From: an uncultured Collinsella sp.
GTDB lineage: Bacteria; Actinomycetota; Coriobacteriia; Coriobacteriales; Coriobacteriaceae
Assembly: GCA_902388545.1 (NCBI GenBank)
Contig: CABMPS010000001.1
Span: forward strand, 1 to 32,033
Direction of reading: 5' to 3'
DNA: 32,033 nucleotides
The notes below the pieces were generated by a model. The model saw only the letters and a program-made list of their open reading frames with translations. It was not told the DNA's origin and did no database searches. Positions 22,444-30,813 of this stretch are shown here, one piece after another. Every line of letters begins with the position of its first letter. Position 1 is the stretch's first letter. The position numbers and the translations under genes are program-made.

Positions 22444-24219
22444 ATGGAGCAACTCATCGCCATCATCGAAAAGGGCCAGCCCTTTTTCAACGCGATCGCC
22501 CGCAACAAGTACCTCAAGGCGATCCGCGACGGCTTTATCTCCGTCATCCCCATCATCATCTTCTCGTCCATCTTCTGCCTGGTAGCCTCGGTCCCCAACA
22601 TCTGGGGTTTCTACTGGCCCGATGACATCAACAACGCCCTGTGGAAGTGCTACAACTACTCCATGGGCATCCTGGCCATCGCCTGCGCCGCCACCACGGC
22701 CAAGCACTTCGCCGACGCCCAGAACCGCGATCTACCCAAGAACAACCAGATCAACTTCATCTCGTGCATGTGCGCAGCCATCATCGGCTTCTTGCTCCTT
22801 TCGAGCGACACGATCGCCACGGACGCTGCCAGCGGCTTCAACACCACCTACCTTGGTTCCAAAGGCCTGCTGACCGCCTTTATCGCTGCGTTTGTGACCG
22901 GCATCATCTACAAGTTCTTCATCAAGCGCAACATCACCGTCAAGATGCCCGAGCAGGTTCCGCCCAACATCTCGCAGACCTTTAAGGACATCATCCCCTT
23001 CTCCGTCTGCATCACCGTCTTTTGGGTCTTTGACATCGTCTTCCGCGCTGCCTTTGGCTTCTGCTTTGCCCAGGGCGTCATCCAGGTGTTCCAGCCCCTG
23101 TTCACCGCTGCCGACGGCTACATCGGCCTCGCTGTGATCTACGGCGCCATGAGCCTCTTCTGGTTCGTGGGCGTCCACGGCCCTTCGATCGTCGAGCCCG
23201 CCATCGCCGCCGCTCTCGTTGCCAACATGACCGACAACCTGGCTGCGTTCCAGGCCGGCCAGCACGCTTCCGCTGTCCTGACCCAGGGTGCCCAGTACTT
23301 CGTCGTCTGCATGGGCGGCACCGGTGCCACGCTCGTCCTGGTCTTTATGTTCTGCTTCCTGGCCAAGTCTCAGGAGATGCGCGCCGTCGGTAAGGCCGCC
23401 ATCGTCCCGGTCTGCTTTGCTGTCAACGAGCCGCTGCTGTTCGCCGCGCCCATCGTGCTCAACCCCGTCTTCTTTGTCCCGTTTGTCTTTGCCCCGATCG
23501 CCAACATCTGGATCCTCAAGATCTTTATCGACTTCTTGGGCATGAACGGCTTTATGTACACCCTGCCCTGGACCGTTCCCGGCCCCATCGGCACCATCAT
23601 GGGCTTGGGCTTCCAGCCGCTCGCCTTTGTGATGCTCGCCCTCATCCTGGTCGTCGACTTCGTCCTGTACTACCCGTTCTTCCGTGCCTATGACGCCCAG
23701 AAGTGCGCCGAGGAGGCCGAGATCTCCCAGGAGGAGCTCACCGCCAAGAACGCCGAGAAGGCCGCCAAGCTCAACGACGCCTTCCAGGGCAAGGCCGATG
23801 CCAAGAGCGTTGCCGCCGGCGCCGCAGCCGAGGCCGTGAAGGCCGACGCCCTTGCCGCTTCTGCAGCACCCGCTGCCGAGGCAACGACCGCCAGCGACCT
23901 CAACGGCAAGCGCGTGCTCGTGCTCTGCCAGGGTGGCGGAACCTCGGGTCTGCTCGCCAACGCGCTGGCCAAGGCTGCCAAGGAGCGCGGCATCAATCTG
24001 GAGACCGCTGCCGAAGCCTATGGCAACCACGTCGACATGCTCCCCGACTTTGACCTGGTCGTCCTGGCCCCGCAGGCAGCCAGCTACCTGGCCGACCTGC
24101 AGAAAGACTGCGAGCGTGTGGGCAACAAGTGCGTCGCCTGCCGTGGCAAACAGTACATCGAGCTCTCCCAGAACGGCGACAAGTCTCTCGCCTTCGTCTC
24201 CGAGCAACTATCGAAGTAA
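22444..24219 (+). CDS. lacE: PTS lactose-family IICB component, cassette 1
   Basis: Membrane permease that imports and phosphorylates lactose or a related beta-galactoside. The 591 residues compare with 560-590 for LacE. Residues about 1-420 form the IIC domain with many transmembrane helices, the substrate-region motif GVHGPSIVEPA, and VNEPLLFAAPIVLNP. An Ala/Lys-rich linker covers about 425-485. The IIB domain follows with the phosphorylated Cys495 in VLVLCQGGGTSGLLANAL. TAGGAG precedes the ATG. It is the first gene of a lacE-lacG operon, with a hairpin in the gap before lacG. The IIA function must come from lacF at 20528. Specificity for lactose is supported by the paired 6-phospho-beta-galactosidase. 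Confidence 0.93.
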   Translation: MEQLIAIIEKGQPFFNAIARNKYLKAIRDGFISVIPIIIFSSIFCLVASVPNIWGFYWPDDINNALWKCYNYSMGILAIACAATTAKHFADAQNRDLPKNNQINFISCMCAAIIGFLLLSSDTIATDAASGFNTTYLGSKGLLTAFIAAFVTGIIYKFFIKRNITVKMPEQVPPNISQTFKDIIPFSVCITVFWVFDIVFRAAFGFCFAQGVIQVFQPLFTAADGYIGLAVIYGAMSLFWFVGVHGPSIVEPAIAAALVANMTDNLAAFQAGQHASAVLTQGAQYFVVCMGGTGATLVLVFMFCFLAKSQEMRAVGKAAIVPVCFAVNEPLLFAAPIVLNPVFFVPFVFAPIANIWILKIFIDFLGMNGFMYTLPWTVPGPIGTIMGLGFQPLAFVMLALILVVDFVLYYPFFRAYDAQKCAEEAEISQEELTAKNAEKAAKLNDAFQGKADAKSVAAGAAAEAVKADALAASAAPAAEATTASDLNGKRVLVLCQGGGTSGLLANALAKAAKERGINLETAAEAYGNHVDMLPDFDLVVLAPQAASYLADLQKDCERVGNKCVACRGKQYIELSQNGDKSLAFVSEQLSK

Positions 24220-24228
24220 GTAACGCCC

Positions 24229-24262
24229 AGGGCCAGCCGACCATCAACAGCCGGTTGGCCCT
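24229..24262 (+). promoter_or_regulatory. Intercistronic hairpin lacE-lacG, cassette 1
   Basis: AGGGCCAGCCG (24229-24239) pairs with CGGTTGGCCCT (24252-24262), one G-T wobble. It has no T-run, so it is more likely a processing or stability element than a full terminator. Cassette 2 has a hairpin at the same place with a different sequence. Confidence 0.55.
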
Positions 24263-24285
24263 TCGATTTAGACGATTGGATCATC

Positions 24286-25725
24286 ATGTCCGTTAATCCT
24301 GCTAGCGTCACCAACCCGCCTGCGCAGTTTCCCGAGGACTTTGTCTTTGGCGGCGCCACTGCTGCCTACCAGGTAGAGGGCGAGACCCGCACTCACGGTA
24401 AGGGCAAGGTTGCCTGGGACGACTTCCTGGAGGCCCAGGGGCGCTTTTCCCCCGATCCCGCTTCGGACTTCTATAACCAGTACCCCGTCGACCTGGAGCT
24501 GTGCGAGGAATTCGGCATCAACGGCATTCGCCTCTCCATTGCCTGGAGCCGCATCTTCCCCAACGGCACCGGCGAGATCAACCCCGAGGGTGTCCAGTTC
24601 TACCACGACCTTTTCGCCGAGTGCCACAAGCACCACGTTGAGCCGTTTGTCACGCTGCATCACTTTGATACGCCGCTTCCCCTCTTTGAGAAGGGCGATT
24701 TCCTCAACCGCGAGACCATCGACGCCTTTGTGGACTTTGCCACCTTCTGCTTTAAGGAGTACGCCGACCAGGTGACCTATTGGTTCACCTTTAACGAGAT
24801 CTGGGCGGACGCCTCCAACACCTACATCGAGGGCACCTTCCCCGGCGGCGTCAAGGCGCATCTGGCCGAGGCCTTCCAGTGCGAGCACAACATGATGCTC
24901 GCCCACGCCAAGGCCGTGCTGGCCTTCCACAACGGCGGCTTTAGGGGCAAGATCGGCGTCATCCAGTCGCTGGAGTTCAAGTACCCGCTCAACGAGAACG
25001 ACCCCGCCGACATCAAGGCCGCCAATAACGAGCACGTGCTGCAGAACCAGTTCTTGCTCGACGCCACCTTCCGCGGGGACTATGCTCCCGACACCCTCGA
25101 GTGCGCCAACCGCCTGGCTGCCGTCTCGGGCGGCGCCATCGAGATCCTGGACGATGATCTGGAAATCATGCGCGAGGCTGCGCTCTACAACGATTACCTG
25201 GGTGTCAACAACTACCAGTGCCGCTTCCTCAAGGCTTACGACGGCGAGAACGACCTGCACCACAACGGTACGGGCGAGAAGGGCACCGGTCGCTGGCGCG
25301 TCAAGGGCATTGGCGAGCATGTGAACAAGCCCGGCATCCCCACCACCGACTGGGACTGGATCATCTATCCCGAGGGCCTGTTCGATCTGCTCGTCTACAT
25401 TAAGCAGCGCTACCCCAACTACAAGCAGATCTTCATTACCGAAAACGGCATGGGCTACAAGGACCCCTACAAGGACGGTTTTGTGGACGACCAGCCGCGC
25501 ATCGACTACATCGAGCAGCACCTGCGCTGGCTGCTCAAGGCCATGGAGGTGGGCGTCAACGTGGGCGGCTACTTCCTGTGGAGCCTGCAGGATCAGTTCT
25601 CCTGGACCAACGGCTACAACAAGCGCTATGGCTTCTTCTACGTAGACTTTGAAACCCAGAAGCGCACGCCCAAGGCAAGCGCCTACTGGTACAAGCACGT
25701 GGCGCAGACCCGTCGTCTGGACTAG
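24286..25725 (+). CDS. lacG: 6-phospho-beta-galactosidase (GH1), cassette 1
   Basis: Cytoplasmic glycosidase of 479 residues that splits lactose-6-phosphate (the PTS product) into galactose-6-phosphate and glucose. The acid/base is E171 in TFNE and the nucleophile E386 in ITENG, both at usual family I positions. The sugar-phosphate site SWTNGYNKRY has S439, W440, K446 and Y448, the same spacing as S428, W429, K435 and Y437 of Lactococcus LacG; the Trp distinguishes galacto- from gluco-specific enzymes. The ribosome site before 24286 is weak, so coupling to lacE is possible. A strong terminator follows at 25818. Confidence 0.93.
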   Translation: MSVNPASVTNPPAQFPEDFVFGGATAAYQVEGETRTHGKGKVAWDDFLEAQGRFSPDPASDFYNQYPVDLELCEEFGINGIRLSIAWSRIFPNGTGEINPEGVQFYHDLFAECHKHHVEPFVTLHHFDTPLPLFEKGDFLNRETIDAFVDFATFCFKEYADQVTYWFTFNEIWADASNTYIEGTFPGGVKAHLAEAFQCEHNMMLAHAKAVLAFHNGGFRGKIGVIQSLEFKYPLNENDPADIKAANNEHVLQNQFLLDATFRGDYAPDTLECANRLAAVSGGAIEILDDDLEIMREAALYNDYLGVNNYQCRFLKAYDGENDLHHNGTGEKGTGRWRVKGIGEHVNKPGIPTTDWDWIIYPEGLFDLLVYIKQRYPNYKQIFITENGMGYKDPYKDGFVDDQPRIDYIEQHLRWLLKAMEVGVNVGGYFLWSLQDQFSWTNGYNKRYGFFYVDFETQKRTPKASAYWYKHVAQTRRLD

Positions 25726-25817
25726 TTAACGCCATCGGTCGCTGTGGCCATCACGCTGCCGTGCACCTTACCATTCCCGATCGCATGGGCGCTGCGTCCA
25801 TGCACCTCTTTCCGTGT

Positions 25818-25880
25818 GGCGGATACGACCTTCCCGGTGGATGCTTCAGCATCCTTGGTCGTATCCGCCGGTTTTGTTTT
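25818..25880 (+). terminator. Terminator of cassette 1
   Basis: GGCGGATACGACC (25818-25830) pairs perfectly with GGTCGTATCCGCC (25857-25869), with an inner GGATGC-TTCA-GCATCC hairpin and then GGTTTTGTTTTT. Confidence 0.92.
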
Positions 25881-25902
25881 TGGGCGGGCTGGGCCGTGTT
25901 CG

Positions 25903-26043
25903 TTTGTCTCAATCTGTAACATCTGACTCGCTTTTGACCGTCTAACTGTTACAGATCAAGACAAAGATGATGGCTGGGTAGACAAAATCTCGATCTGTAA
26001 CACCTAGTCGAGTTTTTGGGTCCTAGCTGTTACAGATTAAGAT
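25903..26043. repeat. Two-hairpin composite of the long inverted repeat family (copies 2A and 2B)
   Basis: Copy 2A: arms 25903-25920 (TTTGTCTCAATCTGTAAC) and 25948-25965, two mismatches, 27-bp loop. Copy 2B: arms 25987-26001 and 26029-26043, two mismatches, 27-bp loop. The linker 25966-25986 contains ATGGCTGGGTAGACAAA, similar to the linker of the 890-1028 composite. It lies between the convergent lacG and lacI-type genes and ends 17 bp from the repressor stop codon. The rest of 25726-26060 holds only the lacG terminator. Confidence 0.88.
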
Positions 26044-26060
26044 GAACGAGCCGAGCACGT

Positions 26061-27071
26061 CTACGCCCGCAGGTCCTTTACGCTGGAACGCTCGACCAGC
26101 ACGCCCGAAACGAGCGTACGGCTTCTGGAACTCGGGGCTTCCAAACCCGCAACAACCTCGTTGAGTGCGCGGATGCCCAGTTCGCGGTGACGGAACTTTA
26201 CCGACGTCAAAATCGAGTTGGGCATCGTCTTGTAAAGCTCGTCATCAAAGCCAATCACGGACACATCGTCGGGCACGTTCAGCCCCTTGTCGCGCAAGGC
26301 CATCATCACGCCGTTCGCCATGCAGTCGTTGGCGGCCAGGACTGCCGTGCAGTCGGGTTTATCGGCAAGCACGAGGCCCGCGGCATACCCGCTATCCGCA
26401 TTCCAATCGCCCCGCAGAGGCTCGGGCGGCTCAATGCCGCGCGCCTCGAGCGCCGCACGCCAGCCTTTCATACGACATTGGCTCGACAGTGACTCTTTTT
26501 TACCAGAAACGAAGTACACGTTCTTGTGCCCGTGATTCAAGAAGTACTCGCACGCCATGCGCGCGCCGCCCTCTTGGTCGTCACTGACGGTGGAGCAGGT
26601 AGGATGCTCCATCGGCGTAATAATCACCGTCTTGAGGTCTTTCGGCGCCTCAAAGGTATCAAAGTCATCGACCATCTGACGCAGGTTGAAGATCATGCCA
26701 TCAACAGGCAGCTGCGACATCCTGCGCGCCGCATCGGCAAGGGTCATCTTCTCCCCCGCCCGCTTTTTGATCATCGTGAGAGCAAAGCCGCGTTCTTCGG
26801 CGGCATCGGCGATACCGTCAATCATGTCCACGGCGCCGCCCGACAAGTGGAACAGCACCACGCCGATGCACCCGTAACGGCCCAACTTGAGCGAACGCGC
26901 GGCAAAGTTGGTTCGAAACCCGAGCGTCTCCATTGCGGAATGGACCTTATCGCGTGTCGACTCGCGCACGCTATCGGGCTCGTTGATCACGCGCGACACC
27001 GTCTTGAGAGAAACGCCCGCGGCAACTGCCACATCGTTCATTGAGACATTTTTCTTGTCCATCGTTGCCAC
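26061..27071 (-). CDS. LacI-family repressor of the second lacEG cassette
   Basis: A repressor of about 336 residues. The helix-turn-helix is MNDVAVAAGVSLKTVSRVIN, the hinge RTNFAARSLKLG, and the effector domain ends VKDLRA. The start is uncertain: GTG at 27071 has GGAG five bases upstream, ATG at 27062 is 14 bases from it, and a frame to 27119 has no ribosome site; I prefer the GTG. It is divergent from the second lacE across a region with a perfect 24-bp palindrome carrying a LacI-type operator. It belongs to the same subgroup as the repressors at 11173 and 21081 but is the most divergent of the three. Confidence 0.88.
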   Translation of the reverse strand: MATMDKKNVSMNDVAVAAGVSLKTVSRVINEPDSVRESTRDKVHSAMETLGFRTNFAARSLKLGRYGCIGVVLFHLSGGAVDMIDGIADAAEERGFALTMIKKRAGEKMTLADAARRMSQLPVDGMIFNLRQMVDDFDTFEAPKDLKTVIITPMEHPTCSTVSDDQEGGARMACEYFLNHGHKNVYFVSGKKESLSSQCRMKGWRAALEARGIEPPEPLRGDWNADSGYAAGLVLADKPDCTAVLAANDCMANGVMMALRDKGLNVPDDVSVIGFDDELYKTMPNSILTSVKFRHRELGIRALNEVVAGLEAPSSRSRTLVSGVLVERSSVKDLRA

Positions 27072-27166
27072 TACTTCTCCAGTCGGTTTTGAATCGATTG
27101 TTTTTTTGCGTTCTAGCATACACTACCTGCCCGACTGACAAATCAGCCGTTTATCGGACAATATCG

Positions 27167-27175
27167 ACCGTTCAC
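27167..27175. promoter_or_regulatory. Shared motif ACCGTTCAC, second lacE copy
   Basis: Exact copy of the 9-mer found before galK and the first lacE. Confidence 0.45.
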
Positions 27176-27210
27176 CTGTAAATCCTTGTTGCTCTTCCCA
27201 AAATGTCTTA

Positions 27211-27246
27211 CGTTGTCATTAACGAAATGACAACGTTGTCATTTCG
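27211..27246. promoter_or_regulatory. LacI-type operator array of the second lacE
   Basis: Bases 27223-27246 form a perfect 24-bp palindrome with core TGACAACGTTGTCA (27228-27241), an exact match to TGnnAnCGnTnnCA. An extra half-site CGTTGTCATT (27211-27220) faces it across 5 bp, giving overlapping dyads. A short hairpin CCTTCC/GGAAGG follows at 27252-27270 in the leader. Confidence 0.78.
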
Positions 27247-27347
27247 CAATGCCTTCCTTAAGCAGGAAGGTTTCCGGGCAGTCCTGACCATCCATCGACG
27301 ACCAGTTCCATCCACATGCATCGCGCATCGAGCAACAAAGGAGCTCT

Positions 27348-29132
27348 ATGGACGCCATCGTAAAGATGCTCGAAAAGCATCAGCCGTTCTTTGAGAAGAT
27401 CTCGAGGAACATCTACCTCCAGGCCATTAAGGACGGATTCCTTGGGTGCATGCCCATCGTCCTCACCTCTTCGATCTTTCTGTTGATCGCCACCCTTCCT
27501 GGCGTAGTTGGCATCACGCTGCCCCAGCCGCTCATCGACTGGTGCAATAAGCTGTACAACTTCACCATGGGCGTCATGGGCATCATGGTTGCCGGCACCA
27601 CCGCCAAGAACTTTACGGCTTCCATGAACCGTCGCATGCCCGCCGGCAAGGTGCTCAACGACGGCTCCACCATGGTGGCCGCCCAGTGCAGCATGCTGCT
27701 GCTCGCCGTTACGCAGTTCACCACCAAGTTCAACGGCTCCGAACTTTCGGTCTTCGATTGCACCAGCATGGGTACGCGCGGTCTGTTCTCGGCCTATATC
27801 GCCGCGTTTATTACCGTTTGGGTCTATAAGTTCTGCGTCTCGCGCGATCTGACCATTAAGCTGCCCAAGGAGGTGCCGGGCGCCATCGCTCAGAACTTCC
27901 GCGACATCATCCCCTTTGGCGGCGCCGTCATCATCTGCGGCATCATCGATCTCGTCGTGCGCAACCTCATGGGCGTTCCGTTCTCCGAGCTGCTTATCAA
28001 ACTGCTCTCCCCGCTCTTTACCGCTGCAGAAACCTATCCTGGCCTTATCCTTATCCAGGCAGCCACCGCGTTCTTCTGGTTCATCGGCGTCCACGGCCCC
28101 TCGATCGTCCAGCCGGGCATCGACCCCATCCGTCTTGCCAACCAGGCCGAGAACCTGCAGGTTTTGCTTGCCGGTGGCCACCCCGCCCACTCCCTCACCT
28201 TTAACATGTCGCTCGTGGGTGAGTTCGGCGGCACCGGCGCCACGTTCATCGTGCCGCTTCTGCTGATTCTCTTTATGAAGTCCAAGCAGCTCAAAGCCGT
28301 CGGTAAGGCCTCGATTGTTCCTGTTGCCTTCGCCGTCAACGAACCGCTGCTCTTTGGCGCGCCGATGATCCTTAATCCCTACATGCTCATCCCCTTTGTT
28401 GCCGCCGGTTGCGTCAACGTGAGTGTTGCCAAGTTCTTTATCGATAACGTGGGCATGAACGGCTTCTCCTTCGTGGTGCCTTGGGCTACCCCTGCCCCCA
28501 TCGGCATCTTCATCACCACGAACTTCCAGCTTATCGCCCTGATATTTGTCGCGATTATCATCTTGCTGGACGCCATCATCTACCTGCCGTTCTTGAAGGC
28601 ATACGATAAGCTGCTCTGCGACCAGGAGGCCGAGCGCGCCGCCGAGCTGGGTCTCGAGTCCAATGGTGCCGCTGACATCGCCGCCAAGCCCTCTGCGCCC
28701 GCTGTCGAGCAGGCTACCGCTTCCGTCGAGACGACTGTTGCCGTCGCCGACAGCAAGTCTGTCGCCGATCAGCCCGAGTCCGAGCCCGCTGCCGATGCAT
28801 CCGCCAAGAAGCATGTCGATGGCCTGAAGGTCCTCGTCCTGTGCGCCGGCGCCGGAACCTCTGCCATGCTCGCCAACGCCATCAAGGAAGGTGCCGCACA
28901 GACCGGAGAGAACATCGCTTCCTCCGCAGGTGCCTATGGCCAGCACACTGCCATCATGGATCAGTACGACGTCATCGTGCTCGCCCCGCAGGTTCGTAGC
29001 TACTACAACGACATGAAGGCCGACACCGATCGCCTGGGCATTAAGCTGCTCGCCCCGCGCGGTAAGGAATATATCGACCTTACTCGCGACCCCGCTGGCG
29101 CCATCAAGTGGCTCCGCGAGAACCTCGACTAG
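27348..29132 (+). CDS. lacE: PTS lactose-family IICB component, cassette 2
   Basis: A 594-residue paralogue of the permease at 22444 with the same order of domains. The IIC domain (about 1-420) contains GVHGPSIVQPGID and VNEPLLFGAPMILNP, followed by an Ala/Glu/Ser-rich linker (about 430-490). The IIB domain carries the phosphorylated Cys499 in VLVLCAGAGTSAMLANAI. AAAGGAG precedes the ATG. Sequence differences from the first copy in the IIC substrate region and linker suggest an old duplication rather than a recent one, so the substrate range may differ. It has no IIA domain and probably depends on LacF. Confidence 0.93.
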   Translation: MDAIVKMLEKHQPFFEKISRNIYLQAIKDGFLGCMPIVLTSSIFLLIATLPGVVGITLPQPLIDWCNKLYNFTMGVMGIMVAGTTAKNFTASMNRRMPAGKVLNDGSTMVAAQCSMLLLAVTQFTTKFNGSELSVFDCTSMGTRGLFSAYIAAFITVWVYKFCVSRDLTIKLPKEVPGAIAQNFRDIIPFGGAVIICGIIDLVVRNLMGVPFSELLIKLLSPLFTAAETYPGLILIQAATAFFWFIGVHGPSIVQPGIDPIRLANQAENLQVLLAGGHPAHSLTFNMSLVGEFGGTGATFIVPLLLILFMKSKQLKAVGKASIVPVAFAVNEPLLFGAPMILNPYMLIPFVAAGCVNVSVAKFFIDNVGMNGFSFVVPWATPAPIGIFITTNFQLIALIFVAIIILLDAIIYLPFLKAYDKLLCDQEAERAAELGLESNGAADIAAKPSAPAVEQATASVETTVAVADSKSVADQPESEPAADASAKKHVDGLKVLVLCAGAGTSAMLANAIKEGAAQTGENIASSAGAYGQHTAIMDQYDVIVLAPQVRSYYNDMKADTDRLGIKLLAPRGKEYIDLTRDPAGAIKWLRENLD

Positions 29133-29146
29133 TTCCTCCCTCTGTT

Positions 29147-29173
29147 GGTGCCCGGATTCCCAGTTCGGGCACC
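29147..29173 (+). promoter_or_regulatory. Intercistronic hairpin lacE-lacG, cassette 2
   Basis: GGTGCCCG (29147-29154) pairs with CGGGCACC (29166-29173), followed by a pyrimidine-rich stretch. It is parallel in place to the hairpin at 24229. Confidence 0.55.
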
Positions 29174-29207
29174 TCTCCCTATTCGTATCCCACAGAAAGG
29201 ATGACTC

Positions 29208-30629
29208 ATGACCAACCCCATGCAGTTCCCCGACGGCTTTGTGTTTGGCGGCGCCACCGCCGCTTACCAGGTTGAGGGCGGGACCCGCACGCACGGCAAG
29301 GGCAAAGTTCCCTGGGACGATTTCCTGGCTGCCCAGGGTCGCTTCTCCCCCGATCCTGCAAGCGACTTCTACAACAAATACCCGGTCGATATCGACTTGT
29401 GCCAGCGCTTCGGCATCAACGGTATTCGCGTCTCCATCGCTTGGAGCCGTATCTTCCCCAACGGCACCGGTGAGATTAACCCCGAGGGCGTCGCCTTCTA
29501 TCACGAGCTTTTTGCCACCTGCAACAAAGCTGGCGTTATCCCCTATGTCACGCTCGATCACTTTGACACGCCCGAGGCCTTCTACCAGGACGGCGGCGAG
29601 GGATTCCTGACGCGCACGACGATCGACGCCTTTGTTGCATACGCCAAGTTCTGCTTTGCCGAGTTCACCGAGGTCAAGCACTGGTTTACCTTTAACGAGA
29701 TTCCCGCGACCGCCGAGGGCAGCTTTATCGTCGGCAACTGGCCGCACGGCGAGAAGTACCGTCTGGACAAGGCCTTCCAGCTCATGCACAACATGATGGT
29801 GGCCCACGCCAAGGCCGTTGTCGCCTTCCATGATGGCGGCTTTGAGGGCGAGATCGGTATTGTCCAGAACCTGGAGCCCAAGTATCCCCTCGACCCCAAC
29901 AGCGCCGCCGACTGCGAGGCAGCTCGCATGGCCGACGTCATCAACAACCGCTGGGTACTCGACGCCACCTTCCGCGGCCACTATGCGGCCGACACCATGG
30001 AGGCTGCAACCAAGCTGGCCCACATCGCCGGCGGCGAGCTCGACGTCCGCGACGAGGACATCGCCGCGCTGACCGCCGCGCTCCCCTACAACGATTGCCT
30101 GGGCGTCAACACCTACAAGTGCCAGTTCCTGCGTGCCGCCGAGGGCGAAAACGACATCAATCACAATGGCACCGGCGACAAGGGCTCCTCGCGCTGGTTC
30201 CTCAAGGGCGTGGGCGAGGCATGCGTGCGCGAAGGCGTACCCACCACCGATTGGGACTGGATCATCTATCCCGAGGGCCTCTACGACCTGCTGCTCCGCA
30301 TTAAGAACGATTACCCCAACTACAAGAAGATCTACATCACCGAGAACGGCATGGGCTATAAGGACGACTTTGAGGACGGCTTTATCGACGATGCCCCTCG
30401 CATCGATTACATGCGCCAGCATCTCGCGTGGATCCTCAAGGCAATCGACGGCGGCGTAAACGTCGATGGTTACTTTGTGTGGTCGCTGCAGGACCAGTTC
30501 TCCTGGACCAACGGCTATAACAAGCGCTACGGCCTGTTCTACATCGACTTCGAGACCCAGGCCCGCTATCCCAAGGCAAGCGCGTACTGGTACAAGAACG
30601 TCGCGGAGACCGGCCTGCTCATGGCCTAG
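29208..30629 (+). CDS. lacG: 6-phospho-beta-galactosidase (GH1), cassette 2
   Basis: Paralogue of the enzyme at 24286, with 473 residues. Acid/base E164 is in TFNE, nucleophile E379 in ITENG, and the phosphate-site residues are S432, W433, K439 and Y441 in SWTNGYNKRY; all match LacG. It lacks six residues at the N terminus relative to the first copy. GAAAGGA lies seven bases before the ATG, a better ribosome site than in cassette 1. Both copies look intact, so two expressed hydrolases under different repressors are likely. The terminator at 30652 follows. Confidence 0.93.
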   Translation: MTNPMQFPDGFVFGGATAAYQVEGGTRTHGKGKVPWDDFLAAQGRFSPDPASDFYNKYPVDIDLCQRFGINGIRVSIAWSRIFPNGTGEINPEGVAFYHELFATCNKAGVIPYVTLDHFDTPEAFYQDGGEGFLTRTTIDAFVAYAKFCFAEFTEVKHWFTFNEIPATAEGSFIVGNWPHGEKYRLDKAFQLMHNMMVAHAKAVVAFHDGGFEGEIGIVQNLEPKYPLDPNSAADCEAARMADVINNRWVLDATFRGHYAADTMEAATKLAHIAGGELDVRDEDIAALTAALPYNDCLGVNTYKCQFLRAAEGENDINHNGTGDKGSSRWFLKGVGEACVREGVPTTDWDWIIYPEGLYDLLLRIKNDYPNYKKIYITENGMGYKDDFEDGFIDDAPRIDYMRQHLAWILKAIDGGVNVDGYFVWSLQDQFSWTNGYNKRYGLFYIDFETQARYPKASAYWYKNVAETGLLMA

Positions 30630-30651
30630 TTTCCGCCGCGCACTCCCTGTC

Positions 30652-30694
30652 GGCCGCATGTGAGTCCCTCCACGGGATCGCATGCGGCTTTTTT
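30652..30694 (+). terminator. Terminator of cassette 2
   Basis: GCCGCATG (30653-30660) pairs with CATGCGGC (30681-30688), with an inner TCCC/GGGA stem and a six-T run. Confidence 0.88.
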
Positions 30695-30720
30695 GTTTTG
30701 GCTCGGTCCGAGCAGACCGT

Positions 30721-30781
30721 TTGTCTCGATCCGTAACATCTAACCCGGTTTTCTACTCCCAACTGTTACAGATTGAGATAA
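30721..30781. repeat. Long inverted repeat, single copy (copy 3)
   Basis: Left arm 30721-30738 (TTTGTCTCGATCCGTAAC) and right arm starting at 30766 (GTTACAGATTGAGAT) pair with three mismatches around a 27-bp loop. It lies between the cassette 2 terminator and the toxin-antitoxin promoter. The second hairpin seen at the other two loci is missing here. Confidence 0.85.
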
Positions 30782-30813
30782 TTCGTCGACGCCGACGTTT
30801 TAATATACCGTGG

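Noticed and set aside
24286..25725. 6-phospho-beta-glucosidase (BglA type) as an alternative for both GH1 genes
   Set aside because: The phosphate-site spacing with Trp next to Ser matches LacG, and the neighbours are lactose-family PTS and lacABC genes.
27258..30683. Very long open frame on the minus strand opposite the second lacE and lacG
   Set aside because: It is antisense to two well supported genes, has biased Gly/Val/Asp-rich composition expected from a reversed GC-rich frame, and shows no family motif.
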